A stretch of 13,564 nucleotides of DNA from Goniomonas avonlea (taxonomy: Eukaryota > Cryptophyceae > Goniomonadida > Goniomonadaceae), in the NCBI GenBank assembly GCA_003573635.1, contig QUTJ01031622.1:1-13564 (forward strand). The letters run 5' to 3'. Positions 6,443 through 13,564 of the stretch are shown in pieces. Under the pieces are notes generated by a model. That model was not told the DNA's origin and did no database searches. It saw nothing but the letters and a program-made list of their open reading frames with translations. Positions within the stretch are counted from its first letter, which is position 1. Every line of letters begins with the position of its first letter. The translations under genes were made by a program, and so were the position numbers.

Positions 6443-7767
6443 ATGATCTGGTCCATGATTGGCATCAAGAACAAGAGGAGATGGGCGTCGAATCCTCAAG
6501 CGTGTTTGTCAATGCCATTGCCCAGAGGGCGTGTAAGGAACTACTCTGGGACCTTTTGTCCTATTGTGCCAATCCAGAACCAGTTGGCTCTTGTTCAGCT
6601 CCCAGTGGCTATCGTCGACTCCCTTTGCGAGTTCTTTGCACAAACGCCCCCACAGGCACCACCGGACGTGTGCGTTTCTATTTCGGATCATTTGGCATTC
6701 TCAAAACTTGCCAAGAAAGGAGAAGAAATTTGGGGCTGGCGTTTCGCAGACGACCTTGTTGCTTCTGAATCATCTTATCGCCAGAATGACTTTGAAGATG
6801 TCGAACACACTGTATCAACACTGATTGCCCTGTGGGAGAGACAGAAGCAGAAACACAATGCTTTCAATCGCCTGCTGGATGAAGCTTTATCTCGCGACCT
6901 GTTCTGTCGGCACGTATCACGCGAAAGCCAGCCAACTCCCCATGGCAGTCCGGGACCTGAATCTGTCACGGGATGCAACCTGAGTTCAGTATGTTTGTTT
7001 TGTTGACTCGCCAGGCCCTTGTTTTCACACACAGTACAGGTGCACCAGCGTGTCCTGGAAATGCAAGAGACGGTGAAAAGAAAATTCCCAGACACGCGCA
7101 TGCTGCAATCACAGTTTGAGATCGCGTGCAAGCGCCGCCGTCGAAACCTTTCTGCTGAAGTCAAAGCCACTCTCCGAGTTTGGTTTGACAAACATGAACA
7201 TCACCCATACCCGACTGCTGAGGATAAGCAAGCGCTTGCTGAGCACACTGGGATTTCAATGACCCAAGTGACAAATTGGTGCCTTGTCCCCTGCGAATTA
7301 TGGTACCTCTGACGAGCGCAGGTTTGTGAATGAGCGCAAGCGTCACTGGAGTGCAACCTACGGTGCAGATTCTTCAGGTTCGCACTTGGCATCGTTGCAC
7401 TGCTTTCCTGGCGCACTTTTTGCGAGCTGGAGCCTTAAGCACTCACATCCTCACGGCAGCTACACCCGACTCGACAGCGGCCGTGTCACCCGAACCTCTT
7501 CTATTTCAGCCTTCACTCTCATCCTTTGTTGAGGCTGCACAGCGCCATTCGATTCCTGAGCTACAACTGACGACATGCCTGTCATCAGCCCCTGAAATCG
7601 CCATCGGTGCCGATGTTCGTGCTCACAGGCACCAAAGCGTTCCCCGAGAGTCCTCGGCACCGGGCGTTTACTACGGTGGCCACCAGGGAATGCCACGGCC
7701 GCCACACGCCTTCTCTCAGGGTCAAGCAGCACCCTTTCAGAGTGTTGCCGAACGACCAGCCTACTAG
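6443..7767 (+). CDS. TALE-class homeodomain transcription factor, about 362-377 aa
   Basis: Exons are 6443-6988, 7040-7278, 7322-7362 and 7460-7767 (1134 nt). The homeodomain (about residues 213-275) begins KRRRRNLSAEVK and has the TALE loop signature HHPYP (236-240). After splicing of the 43-nt intron it contains ITS-like helix 3 as TQVTN then WFVNERKRHW. Trp262, Phe263, Asn265 and Arg267 match the invariant homeodomain positions 48, 49, 51 and 53. The end WFxNxRKRHW resembles KNOX/MEIS-type TALE proteins, with Val at position 50. The protein should be a nuclear DNA-binding regulator. The N-terminal half (helical, Glu/Lys-rich around 120-170) is not confidently a MEINOX/KNOX domain; the C-terminal 100 residues are Pro/Ser/His-rich. 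Start choice is uncertain (ATG 6443, 6455 or 6512). GTAAGG at 6533 to CAG at 6577 could be an additional in-frame 45-nt intron. The last intron (7363-7459) is less certain than the others. Confidence 0.87.
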
Positions 7768-8545
7768 GCAGGGTGCTGAGTTCGATGTTGCGCATTCAGG
7801 TTCGTCTGCTCGCCCTTGTGACGGCGTTCAATATGGGTCTGCATCCTGATCAGACACAAAGTGCATGAATGAAATCCACTTCAGCAACTCTGCGCTCGAG
7901 TGCACAGTGTGCGATACCTGACGGTTCTACCCTGAGTCCGCGGTTGTGTCGTGCTTCGGGTTTGAAATCTCTCATGTGATGGACAACGACTAGGCAAAAA
8001 AGTGAACATAATGGCTGTACCAAGGGTCACAAAACAACTCGCGAAATCTCACCGAAAACAATTCGGACTTTGAAAGACTCCCTGTCTCTGTGATCAGTCT
8101 GAATGGCGTAGAATTTTCAATCATAAAATGACAACGAAAAAAATGAGAAACTTCGCTGTTGTGCCTAATTCAGCCCGGTGCTGTTTTGTCCGAGAAAGAT
8201 CGTCCTTGCAGGCTAATACCGGGGATTGTAGTGTGTCATGAACAGAATTGGATTGAGTCGAATTGACATCAGCATTTCCTCCAATAATGTGTTTGTTTGA
8301 TCACACACGGTCTTTCTGGTCGGTCTTCGTCCAAACCACCTTTATTCCTTCAAGGCTTCCCATCATTTTGAGAAGGGCGGCGACACGCCCACGGCTTCAC
8401 CGATAACAACACGATAACAGCCGAGCTGAATTGGGAGCGCCGCCATGGATTCTTTGCCACGTCGACAAGCAGAGCCACGCTGTCACCTGTCAACGTCAGA
8501 CACCCGGATATGACCCCTCCGAGTTTTTTCACCACACGAGCCGCG
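7768..8545. other. Gene-free spacer: TALE 3' UTR and SEC31 upstream region
   Basis: This 778-bp stretch has no open frame with recognisable content and no tRNA-, rRNA- or snRNA-like sequence that I can identify. It is AT-richer than the genes, especially 7980-8150. I find no exact AATAAA for the TALE transcript; ATAAAA near 8124 is a weak alternative. Near SEC31 the motif CGATAACA occurs twice (8400-8417). The short upstream reading frame at 8445-8513 is described separately. Confidence 0.5.
8445..8513 (+). other. Upstream ORF (22 codons) in front of SEC31
   Basis: ATG at 8445 lies in the strong Kozak-like context CGCCATGG and opens a 22-codon frame that ends at TGA 8511-8513. That stop overlaps the ATG at 8510-8512, which is in frame with SEC31, in the arrangement ATGA. 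The arrangement would allow termination-reinitiation. If transcription starts downstream of 8445, the ORF is irrelevant. Confidence 0.45.
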
Positions 8546-11064
8546 ATGAAGATTCGGGAAACGAAGGCCTCCGCGACCGTCGCGTGGAGCCCTGTCGCTG
8601 CGTATCCCGACTTTATAGCTGCAGGGACAGTTGCTGGGGCAATTGATGACTCTTTTGCGTCGTCTGCTCAGCTGGAAATTTTCAATGTGGACTTCCACGG
8701 CCAAGACAGGCAACTGCAGTCTCGCGGGTCTGTCGAGGTTCCCGAAAGGTTCCACAGGTTGGCTTGGGGCCCGAAAGGCACCGAAAATCAGCAGTTTCCT
8801 CGCGGTCTTGTTGCGGGGGGTATGGTTGATGGAACCGTCTGTTTCTGGAACCCTGCAGTCGTCATGGGGTGCGAATTCTGCCACTTTTCTGCGCGGTCGC
8901 CAACTCGATCGCAGGGAGGCCCAGGGTGACGCTCTGGTTGCTCGTGTTGAGCGCCATAAGGGTCCGGTCCGTGGGTTGGAATTCAATCCTTTCGTGAACA
9001 ACCTTGTGGCGTCGGGTGCCACTGACAACGAGGTTCCCACGTTCGATTGGCATTTTGTTCTTTCTGACGCCGTTTCAGATCCTCATTCTGGATCTTGCGA
9101 ATCCCTCAACCCCTAATGTGTACACTCCTGGTCCCAAGAAAGGTGGTGACAATGAGGTGTCCTGCGTTGCGTGGAACAGGAAGGTTCAGCACATTTTGGC
9201 TTCGACTGGAAGCAACGGTTGCTCTGTTGTGTGGGATTTGAAACAGAAGCGCCCAGTTATCAGTTTCAGTGACCAGACTCGCAAGCATCGCTGCTCGGCC
9301 CTTGCCTGGAACCCCGACGTGGTCCGTATTTCCTCACCTCCAGAACTTGGCTGATTTCTTTCCAGGCCACCCAGATCATTATCGCATCAGATGAGGACTC
9401 CCGACCAGTTTTGCAAATTTGGGATCTGCGCAATGCTTTGTCGCCGATGATGGAAATGTCTAACCATCACAAGGGAATTTTGTCATGCTCTTGGTGCCCG
9501 TATGACAGCGGTCTCCTCCTGACCTGTGGCAAGGACAACCGCACGCTCTGTTGGAACCCCAACACAGGAGATGTGCTCACCGAGGTGCTCAATCGATTCG
9601 ATTTCTTTGATGTGCATTCAATGTTGTTCGCTTGCGCTCTGTCATCAGCTTGAATCCCGCCTGTAACTCGCACTTCGCACAGCTCCCCTCCAGCGCGAAC
9701 TGGAATTTTGATGTGCAGTGGTCCCCCCTCATCCCTGCCATTTTCTCGACGTGCTCGTTCGATGGCACTGTCAGTGTTTCGTCACTGGTGGACCCCGCGA
9801 CGCGTTCAGTGCACAGTGGTCAGCAGGTGTCACAGCAGGCCAGCCCGCCCTTCTGGCTGAAGGTGTGTTGCATCTCCACTGCGCTGCAGTAACCTTCTCA
9901 TTAACGCGCTGTCAGCGTCGTGCCGGTTGCGCCTTTGGCTTCGGTGGGAAGCTGGTGACTTTTGGATCCAATTCCAAGCCCGATGGGCAGCCTGGTCCCG
10001 CCCCGGTGAGTTGCTCCACGTTTGCTCGCACATGTCATTGGTTCTGACTTTTGTCGCCGACAGCTCAAGCTGCACAAGCCTGTGAGCGAGGACCCTCTCG
10101 TCGCTGCCGCTGAGCGTCTGGATGCTGCCATGAACGCTGGTCAACTCCGTGAGTTCTGCGACGAGAAAATTGCCGCTGCCACCAGCGCCGATGATCGCCA
10201 GACATGGAATTTTTTGAAGATCCTGTTTGAACAGGATGCACGAAGGCATCTGATGAACCACCTTGGGTTCCGTGCCGACCAGCTGCCGAGTGAGCTTGCG
10301 GCTATTCAGGAGATGGATGCCGCCGCAGCAGCAGCCGCGGACGCAGCGGCTGCTAGTGCGAGCGCGCCACCTCCCGCCATGCCACCGCCTCCCCCCGCTG
10401 CAGTTGAGCCCACGCCTGCTCCTGAGGCCGAGACCCCCGCGGAAGGCGAGGACGCCGCGCCTGCGGAAGGCGACAAGGATGTCGCAGAGCTGTTCGGAGG
10501 CGATTCTGGCGGTGATGACTTCTCGATTGGGTTCGGAGCCCCGCCGGCACCCGCAGCAGCAGCGCAGACAGCGGTGCCCGCCGCCTCGGCCGTTGCTCCT
10601 CCTGTGGACACTACCCCCAAGGTCACAGTTCCCGTCGGTGTCGCGTTTGCCCCCGCTGCCGTGCTCGACGAGGCCATCCAGCGCGCGCTGGTCGTCGGTG
10701 ACTTCGAGGCTGCCGTCGATTGCTGCTTGAAGTTCGGCCGCATGGCTGACGCTCTGTTGCTCGCCGCTTGCGGTGGCCAGGAGCTTTGGTCCAAGACTCA
10801 GGAAATCTATTTCGACCACCACAAACAGCCCTTCATCCAGGTGAGACGCGACCGTATCTGTTTGCGTTCTTGTGGCCTTGAGTACTGACACGTTGATAGG
10901 TGGTGCGCTGCATAGTCAAGAACCAGCTCGGTCGCCTGGTGGACGAGGCCAACCTCACGCAGTGGCGCGAGACCCTTGCCATTTTGTGCACATACGGCAA
11001 GAGCGACGAGTTCGCTGTTCTCTGCGGTGCGTTGTGTCTCTGTGTCTCTCGCTCCGTGTCTGGG

Positions 11065-11095
<31 letters not shown>

Positions 11096-13083
11096 CCGTA
11101 CCAACGAATAAGTCCACCTTATCTTGATCTCTGTGTGCTCCGTTGCTCATACCAATCCTGCATTGATTTGCCGCCAAGCCTGACATGGCGTTTCAGACGC
11201 GCTGGCTGATCGCTTGTACGCTGCTGGCGACCTCGAGAGCGCAACCCTGTGCTACATCTGCGCCGGCAACATTGAGCGTTCCGTTGGCATCTGGCAGTCG
11301 AAGGCTCTCGGGGCGCACGGCTCCGCAATGGCGTCTCTCCAGGAGATCATGGAGAAGATTTGTGTGCTTCTTGATGTGTGCAAGCAAGACACAATCACAG
11401 AGGGCGTGGCCCAGAAGTTTTCCGAGTACGCTGCTGTACTTGCCTCTCAGGGCAGGCTGGACCTCGCCATGAAGTACCTCAACCGTGTCAACGCTGGCAA
11501 GATTTGCCTGTCTGGCGCTGAGTTGCGCGACCGCGTGTTCCACTGCCACGGTGACTACAACTGCCCAGCGGAGGATGTGCCCCCGTTCCCCTACGAGAAG
11601 AGCGACGTCGGTGTCGCCCCCTACCGCCCGGCGCCCCCCCCCGGCCAGGCAGAGATGGCTGCGCAGCAGCAAGCCATTGCCGCTGCCTTTGGCGAGACTG
11701 TGGCCCCCGCTCCAACTCAGCAGTGGAACGCTCCTCAGACACAGCAGACCTGGCAAGGACAGGGGCAGCAAACCCAGCCCGCGCAGCAGTTCTCGGCCCC
11801 TGCAGGCTTCCAGCAGCAAACCCAGCCCGCACAGCAGTACTCGGCTGCCCCCGCACAGAATTACGCAGCTGCTCCGGGCGGAGGCCAGACATATCAGGGT
11901 GCTTCACCGATGACCCCGGGCTACACCCCCGCAACTCCCAACCTCGCCCAGGGAGCAGAGCCTGCCACGCCCCTCACCACCGGAACCTACCAGGCCGCCG
12001 CCCCGTCGTCGAGCTTCCCAACATCACAGGGCCTGCAGCAGGCTCAGCACCCCATTGCGCAGCAGATGGCCCAGCAGGCCCAGCAGCAGCCCGCCGCGCC
12101 TGCCACTCAGCAGTACCAGTACGGCCAGGCCGCCGCCGCCCAGCCCTATTGTGCGTTTTCTCTGTGCTTGTGCCGGTTTCCTCCGGTTTTTCTCCGTTGC
12201 AGTCTGGGTTGTTGTCTTTTTGCGTGTGTGTGCGTGTTGTATGTGCTTGGGTCGGTCTTTGCGTGACCCTGTTGTATGCTACCTTGCCCCAGCTGTGCGT
12301 CGCGCCGTTGTTACTCTCATGACCCGTTGCGTCCGCAGCGTACTCGTCCGGGCCTGCGTCAGCCCCCAGCCAGCCAGCAGCGACGCCATACACCGCACCC
12401 CAACAACCCGCGCAGTCGGCACCAGCCGCAGAGGCTGCCCCGGACTACTCCTCCCAGCCTATTCCCGCAGACCAGCAGCAGATTATCCAGACGCTTAACG
12501 AATGTCTGGGCCGCCTGCCGGACACACAGAAGAAGATGAAGGACGACATTGCCAAAAAGATTAAGGGGTGAGTCCCGTGCGCGAGTTCGCGTGTTCGTGT
12601 GTTGACCGTATCCGCAGGCTCCAGGACAAGATGCAAATGCGCCAAGTGTCTGCCGCCGTCGTCGAGCAGGCTTCCAACCTATGCAATGGTGAGTCCGCCC
12701 GTGTTCCAGTTCCCCGTTGGAGGGTCGATTTTTGCACAACAGAGGAGAGAATTTTTGTCCGTGCTCACTGAACTTCGATTTTCCACTAACTCTCCACATC
12801 ACACTCCGGATGATGAGGGATATCTTCACTCGGGTTGCCATAGATGTTCTGACATCGTCCCAACAGCGCTTCGGACTGGTGATTTCAACACTGCCAGCAG
12901 CATCCAGGTCCAGCTTACTACTACCGAGTGGGACGACCATGGTGTCTGGCTGGTGCGTTGTGTTGCATGAAGTTTGGTGTCCCTTGTCTGCCAACGTCCC
13001 TTTGTTCAAGCCGCTTTTCTAACCTTGACTCGCAGCGCGGCGTGAAACTGCTGATTGACCAGGCGCGCAAGATGGCACAGTAA
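8546..13083 (+). CDS. SEC31: SEC31, outer-layer subunit of the COPII coat, 13 exons, 1154 aa
   Basis: Exons are 8546-8868, 8915-9032, 9079-9321, 9366-9584, 9683-9862, 9916-10005, 10064-10840, 10900-11026, 11197-12150, 12339-12567, 12618-12688, 12867-12952 and 13036-13083. Sec31 with Sec13 forms the outer cage of COPII vesicles at ER exit sites and stimulates the Sar1 GTPase. Residues 1-345 are a WD40 propeller: ATVAWSP, HKGPVRGLEFNPF, NNLVASGA, VSCVAWNRKVQHILAST, HCSALAW-like, CGKDNRTLCWNPNTG, FDVQWSP. GGKLVTFGSN follows. An alpha-solenoid covers about 392-475 and 585-860 (DFEAAVDCCLKFGRMADALL, CYICAGN), split by an Ala/Pro/acidic linker at about 478-560. A Gln/Pro-rich region (about 890-1060) includes a duplicated QQTQPAQQ block. 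The C-terminal helical domain (about 1060-1154) ends RGVKLLIDQARKMAQ. ATG 8546 gives the expected MKIRETKASATVAWSP start; ATG 8510 would add 12 residues. Confidence 0.95.
11036..11096 (+). repeat. (TC)n/(TG)n microsatellite in SEC31 intron 8
   Basis: The 170-nt intron 11027-11196 contains TCTCTGTG-type simple sequence culminating in an uninterrupted TC run and then a TG run. It probably accounts for this intron being about three times longer than introns 1-3. Confidence 0.8.
11750..11850 (+). repeat. Coding duplication in the Gln/Pro-rich region of SEC31
   Basis: The segment CAGCAAACCCAGCCCGC followed by CAGCAGTTCTCGGC is repeated about 51 bp further on as CAGCAAACCCAGCCCGC followed by ACAGCAGTACTCGGC. 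It encodes QQTQPAQQFSA and QQTQPAQQYSA. The repeat is in frame and within the low-complexity linker that in other Sec31 proteins binds Sec23 and Sar1. Confidence 0.7.
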
Positions 13084-13341
13084 CACCGCGGTTGTAGTTG
13101 TCGGTGGCTTTTGGATGGTAGCGTCGCTGTGGGTGTGCCTCAGTTCTGCGCCTTTCCAACCTCAACTTGAGACTCTTGCTTGACTTTTGACTTGCCTTGA
13201 CTGTGATTTGCCTTGACTGAGCCTCGTCTATGACATGGCAATGGCAACCACCGACAGTGCGCCGGAGTACACATATATACCACCTTAACACATATGTGTC
13301 TGGCCATGCTGCGTTGCCCCGTGCGTGCTTGCTCGATATGA

Positions 13342-13347
13342 TTTATT
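13342..13347 (-). terminator. Poly(A) signal for the last minus-strand gene
   Basis: TTTATT on the plus strand reads AATAAA on the minus strand, 78 bp beyond the minus-strand stop codon at 13425-13427. Confidence 0.5.
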
Positions 13348-13385
13348 GATTGCGTAGCAATGGCATCGAGGCAGCTAGCAGCTAG

Positions 13386-13391
13386 AATAAA
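13386..13391 (+). terminator. Poly(A) signal for SEC31
   Basis: AATAAA lies about 300 bp after the SEC31 stop codon and just before the stop of the opposing gene. No earlier exact plus-strand hexamer was seen after 13083. Confidence 0.5.
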
Positions 13392-13424
13392 TAAGTGCAG
13401 GGGTACAAATGCAACCACTACAAA

Positions 13425-13564
13425 TCAAGATTTGTGGACTGCTTCCAAGTTTGAGGTATTCTGCACCTCTGAGAGTGTGTGCGTGAAATCGTGACAGTTG
13501 GCGAGCTCGACAGCAATTGGTGCTGTGATCTTGTCTCCTTCGATATGAAAACCAACAGAGGTGC
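13425..13564 (-). CDS. C-terminal end of an unidentified gene (5' part outside window)
   Basis: On the minus strand an open frame enters from the window edge and ends at TGA (13427-13425) after about 46 residues. It includes TSVGFHIEGDKITAPIAVEL and ends in LEAVHKS. The mixed hydrophobic/charged composition looks like a folded domain, and a poly(A) hexamer follows 78 bp downstream, which supports a real 3' end. I do not recognise the family. The other two minus-strand frames are less protein-like. Confidence 0.5.
   Translation of the reverse strand, partial: TSVGFHIEGDKITAPIAVELANCHDFTHTLSEVQNTSNLEAVHKS

Larger units (their letters stand above)
13084..13424. other. Tail-to-tail spacer between SEC31 and the last gene
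   Basis: This is a 341-bp region without a recognisable gene. It holds imperfect TTGACT/TTGCCTTGACTG repeats (exact 12-mers at 13192-13203 and 13208-13219) and a 12-bp palindrome ACACATATGTGT (13288-13299), near a TA-rich stretch. Each flanking gene has a poly(A) hexamer here. Confidence 0.5.

Noticed and set aside
6481-6768. Plus-strand frame starting MGVESSSVFVNAIAQ as the true TALE start
   Set aside because: It is out of frame with the homeodomain exons, and splicing at GTAAGG from this frame makes an immediate TAA with the acceptor at 6577.
7768-8444. A structured RNA gene in the long spacer
   Set aside because: I looked for tRNA arms, box C/D and snRNA-like motifs and found nothing consistent. 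A covariance-model scan was not possible here.
8350-8535. 61-residue minus-strand frame upstream of SEC31
   Set aside because: It is short, lacks a family signature and sits in the SEC31 leader region.
10306-10794. 162-residue Ala/Gly/Ser-rich minus-strand open frame, and the overlapping long minus-strand frame to 10891
   Set aside because: They are antisense shadows of the Ala/Pro-rich, GC-rich SEC31 exon 7.
13019-13418. Minus-strand frames of 90 and 92 residues after SEC31
   Set aside because: They overlap the SEC31 last exon and simple repeats, with no recognisable content.

Overview
This window is nuclear DNA from a eukaryote with a compact genome. Five complete protein-coding genes and the ends of two more lie in 13.5 kb, on both strands. 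All are interrupted by GT-AG introns, most of them only 43-59 nt long. AATAAA poly(A) hexamers are present, and there is no ribosome-binding-site or operon organisation. Gene content (COPII coat, lysosomal thioesterase, TATA-binding-protein relative, TALE homeobox) combined with tiny introns suggests a unicellular eukaryote (protist, alga or early fungus/holozoan relative). The lineage cannot be fixed from this sequence.

Layout, left to right. 42-129 (+) is the last exon of an unidentified protein. 130-1056 is gene-free: a roughly 31-bp minisatellite carrying six CACGTG cores, then a 159-bp MITE-like element with perfect 17-bp terminal inverted repeats. 1057-3335 (-) is a seven-exon palmitoyl-protein thioesterase gene (342 aa) whose introns 5 and 6 hold a minisatellite and a duplicated splice-acceptor region. 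3825-5320 (+) is a three-exon divergent TBP-related factor (439 aa). 5669-6327 (-) is a five-exon RidA/YjgF-family protein (161 aa). 6443-7767 (+) is a four- or five-exon TALE homeodomain protein (about 362-377 aa). 8546-13083 (+) is a thirteen-exon SEC31 (1154 aa), the outer COPII coat subunit. 13425-13564 (-) is the C-terminal end of another unidentified gene.

The genes are housekeeping or regulatory and do not form a pathway. Neighbours share DNA: two head-to-head pairs (thioesterase/TBP-like, 489 bp apart; RidA/TALE, about 115 bp apart) and two tail-to-tail pairs (TBP-like/RidA; SEC31/last gene) whose poly(A) signals suggest abutting or overlapping 3' ends. All exon models were built by hand from reading frame, GT/AG sites and remembered family conservation. 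Summed exon lengths are multiples of three for each complete gene. I found no convincing new multi-gene system. The items most worth following are the divergent TBP paralogue, the decoy splice acceptors in the thioesterase gene, the MITE-like element and the upstream ORF of SEC31.
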